Below are positions 37,260 to 45,405 of a DNA stretch of 64,000 bases, in pieces. Under the pieces are notes generated by a model. It was not told the origin of the DNA. It made no database searches and was given only the letters and a program-made list of their open reading frames with translations. A program made the translations under genes and the position numbers. Source of the DNA: Roseithermus sacchariphilus (lineage in GTDB: Bacteria; Bacteroidota; Rhodothermia; Rhodothermales; MEBIC09517); NCBI GenBank assembly GCA_003285105.1, contig CP030158.1, forward strand, positions 4,388,449 through 4,452,448, given 5' to 3'. Positions within the stretch are counted from its first letter, which is position 1, and every line of letters starts with the position of its first letter.

Positions 37260-38956
37260 TCAGGCGCTGGCCCTTCCGCACCCACGGCCGTGTAGGCAAC
37301 GTCAAAATTAATCGGGCTCGTTGGAATATTCGCCTTCGTAGGGCATTCTCTGCCCAGGTAATCAAAAAAGCGAGCATACCAGTAGGAGCCTCTGACCGTA
37401 AAACCGGTGTTGTCCACAGCCACTACTTCAAGATCTTTTTCGAAAGGATCATAGAAGGCTACGAGATCGCCATTGTCTGCCTTGTAGCGGGTATTGACGC
37501 CATTGCTGCCGGCCCAACGCACCCATACGTCCGGAATGGCAGCAAACGATTCCGTGAAGGTGACGCGAGCGGTGAATTCGCGGCGCTCACCCTGGATCAG
37601 GGGATAGTACGAGCAGGCACCCGGAATGTAGTTCTGGTAGCCTTCCAGACGGCGCACTTCACCCGTGCTCTGATCGCTGAGCACCTGCGTCACGGAGACC
37701 GTGGCCCGCTGGATGTCGTTGTCACGTACGAACGCGAGCGCCGCACCCGCATTGATGGCGCCGTATCCGGTGGCGTCGTCGCGCCCCGGCGTTCCAACGT
37801 CTCTGGCAGTCCGCTTCAGGATCTCCTCGATGTCTTCGCCAGAGAGGTTCGGGTTCTCCGCTTTGAGGAGTGCCGCCACCCCGGCCCCGATGGACGCAGC
37901 GGCCGCCGTGCCGTTGAAGCTCGTATTGTACTGATTCGTGCCCGTACCGGAGAGGCCAACGACGTTCTCCGCGAAGCCTGCCACATCCACATAGGGCGCC
38001 TCGCGGGTACGATCCCACTTAACAGGTTTTGAAAGAGCGTCATACTTCAGTCCTCCCACTGCCACGGCATACTTGTCCATCATGCCGGGCAGGTACGGTG
38101 TGCGCTCCTCCAGGGCATCGTTCAGGTCGCCGGCTGGCACCACGACGACACCACTACCCAACGCCACGGCATTGCCTATCGCCGTGCGGAAGGTCTCCAG
38201 GGGTTCGGGTGGGGCATAGCAGTCGCCAATGAGCCAGGTGAGTGGGATCCCGAAGGGATCACCGCAAAGCCCGCCGAAGATCCGGCTGAGCGCCTTTTTC
38301 AACTCCGTCTGGAAATTCTTGCGCTCCGTGAAGTCCCCCGGATCAGGAAAATCACCGGGACTGGTATCTGGCGGTTCGGGTAGCTGGTAGTCGACGTCTT
38401 CCCCGCTTGGGACGCCGAAGCTGAACAGGTGCACGTCGATGCCGCTGGTACGGCCCTGATCGAGCATCTCACTCAGGCGACGGAGATCGAGGTAGTAGGT
38501 CACCGTCGTGTTGTCGTCCCGGGTGAAGGTGACGGGTTCCTCTTCATCGGCACCGGAAGGACTGCTTCGGAGGATGCTGTAGGACTGAAGACGTGCTGCC
38601 CGGTCGATACCGGCCATGCCGAGGCCGTTGTTCGTAGTAGCCCCCACGATGCCGGCCATCTCGCTGGCGTAATCCAGGTCCGGCACCAGCAGCCCGCCCT
38701 GCGGCGCAAGCAGTCGGCTACTGCTCAGGTCTTCATGGTTCTGAATAAAGCCGAGCATCGAATAGACACCGATGCTCGTATTCGACGAGCCGGTCGTGAT
38801 CGTCCAGGCCTCGTCCAGGTGGTGAACGTCGAAGAGATACTGTTGCTGGCTTACGAGAGGGTCGCTGGTCTGCTGTGCCCGGATAACCGGGGGCAGGACC
38901 ATCAGGAACAAAAGTGCGAGCAGGGTTCCACGGAACCGATAGTTCGTTGATGTCAT
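36626..38956 (-). CDS. Secreted subtilase-fold (S8) protein with replaced catalytic residues, FnIII and sorting domain
   Basis: A 776-residue protein: signal peptide (LLALLFLMVLPPVIRAQ), subtilase fold (about 55-410), a beta domain, FnIII (571-666) and a type IX C-terminal sorting domain (695-776, YPNPFNPTTEIRF ... GVYLYRLEAG). The subtilase landmarks align, but the active-site positions do not hold. The Asp region reads VYSMLGF instead of a VIDTG-like strand, HGTHVAG is YASEMAG (His to Tyr96), the oxyanion AAGN is PAGD (Asp277), and GTSMA is GTAAA (Ser to Ala351). It is probably a pseudopeptidase or binding protein. The front is less GC-rich than its neighbours. It is probably co-transcribed after the PD40 lipoprotein gene (221-base gap). 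Confidence 0.85.
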   Translation of the reverse strand: MTSTNYRFRGTLLALLFLMVLPPVIRAQQTSDPLVSQQQYLFDVHHLDEAWTITTGSSNTSIGVYSMLGFIQNHEDLSSSRLLAPQGGLLVPDLDYASEMAGIVGATTNNGLGMAGIDRAARLQSYSILRSSPSGADEEEPVTFTRDDNTTVTYYLDLRRLSEMLDQGRTSGIDVHLFSFGVPSGEDVDYQLPEPPDTSPGDFPDPGDFTERKNFQTELKKALSRIFGGLCGDPFGIPLTWLIGDCYAPPEPLETFRTAIGNAVALGSGVVVVPAGDLNDALEERTPYLPGMMDKYAVAVGGLKYDALSKPVKWDRTREAPYVDVAGFAENVVGLSGTGTNQYNTSFNGTAAAASIGAGVAALLKAENPNLSGEDIEEILKRTARDVGTPGRDDATGYGAINAGAALAFVRDNDIQRATVSVTQVLSDQSTGEVRRLEGYQNYIPGACSYYPLIQGERREFTARVTFTESFAAIPDVWVRWAGSNGVNTRYKADNGDLVAFYDPFEKDLEVVAVDNTGFTVRGSYWYARFFDYLGRECPTKANIPTSPINFDVAYTAVGAEGPAPEPPPAPTNLHVTNPTQPGAFINLAWDAAPRATSYKVYRRCATASWCPNSYTLIGTTSSTSYTDMEVMTPGPGGINDGWFYYQVSATNSAGTSPRSNTASVEGWRGVERRGPGANTPVELQQVVPEAFALHAAYPNPFNPTTEIRFDLPEATQVRLTVYDALGREVERLLDGPMQAATHTVTFDAADLPSGVYLYRLEAGAFVQTRRMVLMK

Positions 38957-39085
38957 GGTGTTCCTCTCTGTGGCTGGTTTGTGGCACAAAGAGGGACCGG
39001 CGGCGTAAAGAGCGGATGCAAACGCAGGGCACCATTACGCGCCGTGCAGCAGTAGCCGGTCCGGATGTGCCTGTTTGTGATGAAG

Positions 39086-39116
39086 ACCGCCGGCGTGCTG
39101 GACCCACGCCGGCGGT
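39086..39116. terminator. Strong hairpin between PD40 lipoprotein 1 and the subtilase-like gene
   Basis: 11-bp perfect stem ACCGCCGGCGT (39086-39096) / ACGCCGGCGGT (39106-39116), with TTTCTATTT following on the plus strand. It lies downstream of the PD40 stop on the minus strand, so it could attenuate read-through into the subtilase-like gene. Confidence 0.5.
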
Positions 39117-39177
39117 TTCTATTTAAGCTGGTTCACTTCATAAGCATCACCTCCTTGCCGTTGGTCGCGTACTGGCT

Positions 39178-40248
39178 TCACGGAAGGACCCGCTTCTGCG
39201 TGGCCAGCGGCGGGAACGGCGGCAGGGAGTCGGGCAGGGCCGGCCACAGCGGGGCGCTCTGTCCGGACGCCACGTCGTAGACGAAAGGCACGTAGCGCGC
39301 CCCCTCCCCCTTGTGCACGTCCCGTCGGTAGAGGATCTGCTGCCCGTCATAGCTCCAGCGCGGAATGTCGCCTCCGAGACGGGTGATCTGTCGAACCTCC
39401 GTCCCGTCACTCCGCATCAGGAACAACTGCCAGGCATTCTCCACGAAGCGGCTCTGCGCCACCAGGTCCGCCGCCGGGCTGGCGATTGCCGATCTCACGT
39501 AGTCGAGCGAGTCCGAAGGGAAGCGGGTGATCCATTGCCAGGCACCCGTACCGACGTCGTAGCGGGCGGCGTTGCCGTCGAGCGGGTGCCGGTCGTAGGT
39601 GTACTTCACGCCGACGACGAACCGGTCGTGGTCGCCCAGAGAGGCCGACTCCATCAACTCGACATGCGGCCCGGTGATCTGGCCCGTTTCCGTGTCGATG
39701 GTGTAGATGCCCCGCGCGAAGGGCTGCTGGTAGTCTTTGCCCCACACCGAGACCAGCAGGCGCTTTCCGTCCCGGTACCAGAAGGGGGGGGCAACGGTGT
39801 GTTTGGAAAAGAACTGGTCTTCTCGCCCGCTCCACTGGATGGCCTCCCGCGTCTCGAGATCGAGTGTGTAGACGTATGTTCCGGTGCCTCTGCAGACGGA
39901 CAGTGCCAGGGTTTTGCTGTCGGGCGACCAGTCGATCATGCACACGTTGACGGCGATCAGTTCGGGGTTGGTCCCGTCGCGGTCGACGATCCAGAGCTGG
40001 TAGCGTGGGTCGAAGGGCTCATCGGGGGTCTGCCTGCGGATCAGCGCCACGCGGCGGCCGTCGGGGCTGAGCCGGAGGTTGAACAGGTCTTCCGTGCCGG
40101 GCAGCGGGTCGCCGCCGTACTCGCCGGGCTTGAAGAAGGGTTCAGGCGTCGGGTCTTCGCCTCCGGTGAGCGAGCAGCCCGAGAGCGCCAGCACTACGCT
40201 CAAGCCCGCCATGCTCAGACCACTAACACGTGCTACGGAGCGCAGCAT
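39178..40248 (-). CDS. PD40/TolB-like beta-propeller lipoprotein 1
   Basis: A 356-residue lipoprotein. The signal peptide ends at LSGC near residue 25. The body is made of WD40-like PD40 repeats (NLRLSPDGRRVALIRRQ, IDWSPDSKTLALSV, IPRWSYDGQQILYRR) as in TolB propellers and DPP-IV N-terminal domains. No enzymatic domain follows. A counterpart (43612-44625) occupies the same place in the next unit but is diverged. The start region is preceded by an A-rich sequence shared by the two units. The role is presumably protein binding at the cell surface or in the periplasm. Confidence 0.82.
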   Translation of the reverse strand: MLRSVARVSGLSMAGLSVVLALSGCSLTGGEDPTPEPFFKPGEYGGDPLPGTEDLFNLRLSPDGRRVALIRRQTPDEPFDPRYQLWIVDRDGTNPELIAVNVCMIDWSPDSKTLALSVCRGTGTYVYTLDLETREAIQWSGREDQFFSKHTVAPPFWYRDGKRLLVSVWGKDYQQPFARGIYTIDTETGQITGPHVELMESASLGDHDRFVVGVKYTYDRHPLDGNAARYDVGTGAWQWITRFPSDSLDYVRSAIASPAADLVAQSRFVENAWQLFLMRSDGTEVRQITRLGGDIPRWSYDGQQILYRRDVHKGEGARYVPFVYDVASGQSAPLWPALPDSLPPFPPLATQKRVLP

Positions 40249-40285
40249 CTCTTCACCAACGGAGCATCCTGGAAACAACCGAGCC

Positions 40286-40368
40286 TCCGTACTGAACTCT
40301 GCATCTACAGTAAAACCAAAAAAAAAATTGACTTGCAAGCAGGTGTAAGGATTCTCTTCACTCCGAGC
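40286..40368. repeat. Shared A-rich upstream element of unit 2
   Basis: A divergent spacer between PD40 lipoprotein 1 and Uma2 copy 2. It resembles 44662-44740 (CCGTACTGAACTCTGCAT, AGTAAAAC, poly-A, AGGATTCT, TTCACTCCGAGC). It is AT-rich in a GC-rich genome and is a likely site of both divergent promoters. Confidence 0.7.
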
Positions 40369-40370
40369 TT

Positions 40371-40548
40371 TGACGGCACCGTGCCGCCGGCCTGCGCGTA
40401 TACGATCGCGTCCAGAAACCAGGCCCTCCACCGCCATGATCGGCACGCTGACGCAGTGGGAGGAGATCGTGCGCGACCCCGCGCTGCAGGATCTGCCCTA
40501 CAAGATCGAAACCAACGCCCGGGGGCAACTCATCTTGAGCCCACACAA
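40371..40548 (+). repeat. Repeat block L, copy B
   Basis: Matches 35969-36146 (offset 4402), including the TGA that is the gyrA stop in copy A but has no gyrA coding sequence before it here. Confidence 0.9.
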
Positions 40549-40915
40549 ACCGCGTCACAGTAAGCAGCAGGTGCAGCTCATCGCGCTCTTACTCCGGCAG
40601 GCTCCGCCCGGCGAAGTCCTTGTCGAGTGCGCCGTGTCCACGTCCGATGGCGTCAAGGTCGTCGATGTCGCCTGGGCCTCACCGGCGCGCTTCGATGCCG
40701 ACGCCGCAGCGCTCCCGGTCGCTCCCGAGCTCTGCATCGAGGTCAAAAGCGAAGCCAACACGTGGGAGGAGCTGGCCTACAAGCGCGGGCTCTACCTGGC
40801 GGCCGGCGCCCGGGAGGTGTGGATCTGCGACGAGGCGGGCACGCTGCGCTTCTTCGACGCCAACGGCGAGCGGACGACGAGCGCGCTCGTGCCGGAAGCC
40901 CCGGCCCGGCTCTGA
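40436..40915 (+). CDS. Uma2-family (DUF820) putative nuclease, copy 2
   Basis: A 159-residue Uma2 protein with acidic VVDVAWAS and ELCIEVKSEAN motifs. It differs from copy 3 by only a few bases over the whole gene. It matches copy 1 almost perfectly at both ends but not in the centre (residues about 39-95: PRHSKQQVQLIALLLRQ here, KTHSHQQAQILLLLQH in copy 1). It faces the interrupted metallopeptidase gene across a duplicated terminator. Function is as for copy 1: a presumed PD-(D/E)XK nuclease, target unknown. Confidence 0.88.
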   Translation: MIGTLTQWEEIVRDPALQDLPYKIETNARGQLILSPHKPRHSKQQVQLIALLLRQAPPGEVLVECAVSTSDGVKVVDVAWASPARFDADAAALPVAPELCIEVKSEANTWEELAYKRGLYLAAGAREVWICDEAGTLRFFDANGERTTSALVPEAPARL

Positions 40916-41664
40916 AGCAAGGTCGTCCATGACCGGGCCGCCGCGATCGGTTCAGCACATGAGACGGCCCCGCTGCCCGTGTGGACGGCGGGGCCGTTCC
41001 GTTAACCCATCGCGCTCGCGAGTTGCGGCGTCATTTCATCAGCACCATGCGGCGTGTCTGGACGAAGGCCCCGGCCTCCAGGCGATAAAGGTACACCCCG
41101 CTGGGCAGGTCTGCTGCGTCGAAGGTGACCGTGTGCGTGGCCGCCTGCATCGGCCCATCGAGGAGGCGCTCCACCTCGCGCCCGAGCGCGTCGTAAACGG
41201 TCAGGCGCACCTGCGTGGCTTCCGGCAGATCGAAGCGAATCTCGGTGGTCGGGTTGAACGGGTTCGGGTAGGCCGCGTGCAGAGCGAACGCCTCGGGGAC
41301 TACCTGTTGCAGCTCGACCGGCGTGTTCGCCCCGGGGCCACGGCGCTCCACGCCCCGCCACCCTTCGACTGAGGCCGTGTTCGAGCGGGGTGAGGTACCG
41401 GCGCTATTCGTGGCACTGACCTGGTAGTAGAACCAACCGTCGTTAATGCCTCCGGGGCCAGGCGTCATCACCTCCATGTCCGTGTAGGACGTAGATGAGG
41501 TGGTGCCGATGAGGGTATAGCTGTTGGGGCACCAGGAGGCCGTAGCGCAGCGGCGGTAGACTTTGTACGATGTCGCGCGCGGGGCAGCATCCCAGGCGAG
41601 GTTGATAAAGGCACCGGGTTGGGTAGGATTGGTCACATGCAGATTCATTGGGGCAGGAGGTGGT
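40721..41664. repeat. Repeat block R, copy B
   Basis: Matches 36316-37259 (offset 4405) with about four substitutions. It covers the Uma2 3' end, the hairpin and the FnIII/sorting-domain tail of the metallopeptidase. Confidence 0.93.
40964..40997. terminator. Hairpin between Uma2 copy 2 and the metallopeptidase
   Basis: Duplicate of the 36559-36592 stem, ACGGCCCCGC / GCGGGGCCGT. Confidence 0.6.
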
Positions 41665-43427
41665 AAGGTGCTACAGTCGCCGCCGATGCCGTGCGCATTG
41701 AACGCGTCTGCAATGGCGCACTGATGCGACCCGCCGTAGTAGATATTGTCGGCCGCCAACACGTTGTTACGAAAGGCGTCAAAATCGTAGGCACGCGGCG
41801 AGATCTGGAGCGCCTTGAAGGCAAGCTTGTCACCGATGGTCGAGCCCACGGCCTGTCGCACGTCCCACAGAGCTCCCCCAATGACCTGCCCGTTCCAGTG
41901 ATTGCTTTCAGCTGAGGTCCATACGAAGTTGTTATCAAGGTTTCTGTTGACGCTTACGTCCTCGCCGATATAAGGGTCGTTGTTCTTGGCACCAGCGAAG
42001 TAGTCAGCGATCCCCTCATCCATGGCACAACTCTCATGTATATTGTAGAGACAATTGACCGTCGATATAAAATCATCTCCATAGATGTCATAGATAACGT
42101 TATGCGTGTACTCATGGTAGATCACATCGCTTGAGCGCGCCCATTAAGTTCCCCCAGCAGTCCCGAAGAGCATCTCTGTTCCGGTAGCGCAGGCAGCCGT
42201 TGGAGAACCAAATCCGCACGAACCAAAGGGTTGATTCACGTAGGCATCCATTCGGTAGTCGGTGCCGCTGTAGTAGAAGGGTGCACCCTTGAAGAAGTCG
42301 TGCATCGCACTGGCATGATAGCGCACGTTGGGGCCGTCGTCAGCCGCCCAGTTGTAATTATACGTGGTGTTGCCTCCCACCCAGAGCGTGTATTCATGCA
42401 TAATGGGATCCTCATCTCCATCGTGCACTTCCACCCACTCATTTTCTAGCGGGATGCGAATCGTATAATGGCCACTCGCCAGGTAGGGCGTAGACCAAGA
42501 ACCGTCACTGTTTGTGGTCATCTGTACCACGCGCTGACCTATCGAATCGTAGATCTCGAAGTTGGTGGTTTTGAACCCGGTCGAGGTTGGGGTATCGCCA
42601 ACCTCCTCGGGATAGTAGGAACCGATGATCGTACCGGAGAGAGAACCGCCAAGTGGCAGGGCTGCTGCGGGTACGCTCTGCAACGTGGAATCCACCGAAG
42701 GCGACCGGCTCGTTGTACGATGGCCAGATTCAGTCGCATGAAAATGCCTCAGGTTGCTCCAATCCCTGAGGATGCTCCCATCCTTAGCATCAATGAAGTA
42801 GGTAACATCCTGCAATGGAGCCAGCGAGAACAATCGGATCTTCCAGGCCAGGTGAAACGCCGGTCCTTGCTCGCCTTGCACCGGGAGAATACGCAACACC
42901 CCTTCGGTCTTCACACGAGCGGAATCGGCAGCGAAAGCTTTGTGTGCTATCGCCAACGCTGCTTCTTTTGACAGCCGTGGCGAAGTGGACACCTTGATGT
43001 CCTGGTACGTCGTAGCCCCGATCGCTACGAGGTTCCCCGCCCCGTCGATCGTGTAGCCCACCTCTGCACCTTCCACGGGAATGCCTTCGACGACTTAGTC
43101 GAAAGTAACAAACCAGGCCGCCCCGTCGGTGTCGGCCTTGTGGAGTTGGGTCTGGCTTGGCGCAACCTGGAGGATGTCGCCAAAGATCGTCAAGAGATGT
43201 TCCAGTAGAGCGGGCTGGAGCTGTGCGTTCAGCGCACGGGGCGCGCGCTCGAAGGCAGCGATGTTGAGATCAGGATTGTGGATCCAGCGAGCCGATCCCG
43301 TTTCAGGGTGTAGCTCGACGCGGTGGGTAATGCCTCGCGCATCGTTCATCAGGATAGCATCGTCCTGAGCAAGACTCGCTGGTACGAGCAAAAGGAACAG
43401 GCTGAAGCACAGAATCAAAGATCTCAT
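41031..43427 (-). pseudogene. Secreted zinc metallopeptidase (FTP/HEYTH type) interrupted by two in-frame TAA codons
   Basis: One frame of 798 codons runs from ATG 43427 (signal peptide RSLILCFSLFLLLVPASLAQ) to 41031 with no frameshift. It is broken at codon 111 (TAA, 43095-43097) and codon 428 (TAA, 42144-42146). The first stop falls in VTFD-stop-VVEGIPVEGAEVGY, an FTP-type propeptide where Gln is expected, consistent with CAA to TAA. Past the second stop lie the zinc motif HEYTH (codons 438-442) and the downstream ESCAMDEGIADYFAG glutamate region. The C-terminus is the FnIII plus sorting domain of repeat block R. As sequenced, no active secreted enzyme can form without read-through. It follows PD40 lipoprotein 2 on the minus strand. 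Confidence 0.82.
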
Positions 43428-43611
43428 GAGGACCTCACGGGATAGGAAAGGGAGTGAAGTCCAGAACCCTAGTCGCGCCTGCGACTACGAGGGCCAGAGA
43501 AAGCCCTTGCAGGACGAGCGGTCCCGGAAGTGAAGCTCTTTGGCGGGAGCACATTTTGGGGAAGGCAAAACCGGCGAGGGCTTCTCTTTTGCAGGATCTA
43601 GGTCATAGTGA

Positions 43612-44625
43612 TCACCTCCGCCAACTGGTCGGGAAACAGTAGGCCGTTTCCACCGGGCATGGTGTGATGTCCACGGCCCCACTGCCATTGAGGGGCACCA
43701 TCAGGATGCGCTCGAAGCCCTGACCGGGAGGCGTGCCGGCCTGCACGAGCAGGCGCGTGCCGTCCGGTGACCAGGCGATAGGCCAGACGTAGCGATGCTC
43801 ACTGCGGGTAAGTTGTCGCCGGTTCGAGCCGTCCATGTCCATGACATGGATTTCCTCCTGTACGAAGCCTCCATCGGATGATTTATGTCGTACATTGAAG
43901 GCTATTTTGCTTTCGTCGGGGGAAAGAATAGGGGAGCCTACGATTTCTTTATCTTCACCCCAAGCCCATTGGTAAATGCCGTTAAGGTCAAGCGCCACCA
44001 GCTTTCTGTTCTCGGCTAGGCGCCCCAGCGAGTCCCGATAGGCATAGTCGAAGGCCGAGCCAAAGAGAAGGTTCTCGGATGTCCAGTCTGACACCTGTGT
44101 GTGAAGGCTCAGCGCATCCACCAGCGAGTTAGTCACACGTTGTTCGTTTGTACCGTCCACATCCACGGCATACGTCTCATAAAGCCCTAATGCCTCGGGA
44201 ATCATCAGGCGCCGGAAAGCGATTCGTCGGCTATCAGGCGACCATACCGGGTGTGCCCCGTTGGCCAGGTGCACGCCCGGCGTCGCGGTCCGCGTGAGGC
44301 GGTAGCGACCTGTGCCGTCGGCGTTGACCACGTAGAGCGCCGGACCGTAACGCCGCGCCTCTTGCGGCCCTTCGAAAACGATCTTCGTCCCGTCAGGCGA
44401 CCAGACAGCCCGGCCGACGGGGAACTCCGGGTCGTCGGTGAGTTGCCGCACATCAGAGCCGTCAGGCTGCATGCTGTAGAGTTGGGACGTGCCGCTCGCA
44501 TCGGAGACGAAGAGAATAGGGCCTGGCTCGGCGAGAAAGCCCTCGGTATCAGGGGCGGTGGTATCACAAGAAACCAGGCTGAGCAGCACCAGCGGCACGA
44601 GCACGCGCGCAAAGAAGAGAGGCAT
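43612..44625 (-). CDS. PD40/TolB-like beta-propeller lipoprotein 2
   Basis: A 337-residue lipoprotein with lipobox VSC (LLSLVSC near residue 20). It has PD40 repeats: GTSQLYSMQPDGSDVRQLTDD, AVWSPDGTKIVFEG, PVWSPDSRRIAFRR, DMDGSNRRQLTRSE, IAWSPDGTRLLVQAG. The repeats are closer to TolB than those of lipoprotein 1. It lies 184 bases upstream of the interrupted metallopeptidase, mirroring the PD40/subtilase-like order of the first unit. Its divergent spacer to Uma2 copy 3 resembles the spacer of unit 2. Ligand unknown. Confidence 0.84.
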   Translation of the reverse strand: MPLFFARVLVPLVLLSLVSCDTTAPDTEGFLAEPGPILFVSDASGTSQLYSMQPDGSDVRQLTDDPEFPVGRAVWSPDGTKIVFEGPQEARRYGPALYVVNADGTGRYRLTRTATPGVHLANGAHPVWSPDSRRIAFRRLMIPEALGLYETYAVDVDGTNEQRVTNSLVDALSLHTQVSDWTSENLLFGSAFDYAYRDSLGRLAENRKLVALDLNGIYQWAWGEDKEIVGSPILSPDESKIAFNVRHKSSDGGFVQEEIHVMDMDGSNRRQLTRSEHRYVWPIAWSPDGTRLLVQAGTPPGQGFERILMVPLNGSGAVDITPCPVETAYCFPTSWRR

Positions 44626-44661
44626 CGCTTCCGAAACAAACTGATTCGCGACAACTGAGCA

Positions 44662-44740
44662 TCCGTACTGAACTCTGCATCCGCAGTAAAACAAAAAAAA
44701 TCAACACGCAATCAGGTGCAAGGATTCTTTTCACTCCGAG
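44662..44740. repeat. Shared A-rich upstream element before Uma2 copy 3
   Basis: Counterpart of 40286-40368. Immediately after it, bases from about 44743 (CGAGACGGCCTG, then CGGCACC) match the last codons of gyrA and the bases following its stop, with one substitution destroying the stop. Confidence 0.7.
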
Positions 44741-44816
44741 CACCGAGACGGCCTGGCGGCACCGGCCATCGGCACCAGCGTATAGGTTGTGTCTACGAAC
44801 CATGCGGCAGGCACTC

Positions 44817-45296
44817 ATGATCGGCACGCTGACGCAGTGGGAGGAGATCGTGCGCGACCCCGCGCTGCAGGATCTGCCCTACAAGATCGAAACCAACGCC
44901 CGGGGGCAACTCATCTTGAGCCCGCACAAACCGCGTCACAGTAAGCAGCAGGTGCAGCTCATCGCGCTCTTACTCCGGCAGGCTCCGCCCGGCGAAGTCC
45001 TTGTCGAGTGCGCCGTGTCCACGTCCGATGGCGTCAAGGTCGTCGATGTCGCCTGGGCGTCACCGGCGCGCTTCGATGCCGACGCCGCAGCGCTCCCGGT
45101 CGCTCCCGAACTCTGCATCGAGGTCAAAAGTGAAGCCAACACGTGGGAGGAGCTGGCCTACAAGCGCGGGCTCTACCTGGCGGCCGGCGCCCGGGAGGTG
45201 TGGATCTGCGACGAGGCGGGCACGCTGCGCTTCTTCGACGCCGACGGCGAGCGGACGACGAGCGCGCTCGTGCCGGAAGCCCCCGCCCGACTCTGA
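44817..45296 (+). CDS. Uma2-family (DUF820) putative nuclease, copy 3
   Basis: A 159-residue near-duplicate of copy 2; the only residue difference I noticed is Asn to Asp in the FFDADGERTT segment. Motifs VVDVAWAS and ELCIEVKSEAN are intact. No peptidase-like gene faces it: the array ends here and the next gene (SRPBCC) is on the same strand. The sequence before it retains a scrap of the gyrA 3' end, showing that this copy derives from a duplication that began next to gyrA. Confidence 0.88.
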   Translation: MIGTLTQWEEIVRDPALQDLPYKIETNARGQLILSPHKPRHSKQQVQLIALLLRQAPPGEVLVECAVSTSDGVKVVDVAWASPARFDADAAALPVAPELCIEVKSEANTWEELAYKRGLYLAAGAREVWICDEAGTLRFFDADGERTTSALVPEAPARL

Positions 45297-45324
45297 TCGT
45301 TCGCCGTCATCGACCGCGTACGAA

Positions 45325-45370
45325 AAAGCCGGCCAAGCGCTTGCAAAAGCGCCGCCGCCCCGGCTTTCTT
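45325..45370 (+). terminator. Possible terminator after Uma2 copy 3
   Basis: Stem AAAGCCGG (45325-45332) / CCGGCTTT (45360-45367) with a long internal region that can form its own AGCGCTT-type hairpin, then CTT. Moderate support only. Confidence 0.4.
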
Positions 45371-45405
45371 CTGGCGTCGTCCCCCTCCTACCCCCTTTTT
45401 CGCCC

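Noticed and set aside
36034-45296. Insertion sequence or composite transposon
   Set aside because: No transposase, no terminal inverted repeats and no target duplication were found; direct repeats and gyrA scraps fit homologous tandem duplication better.
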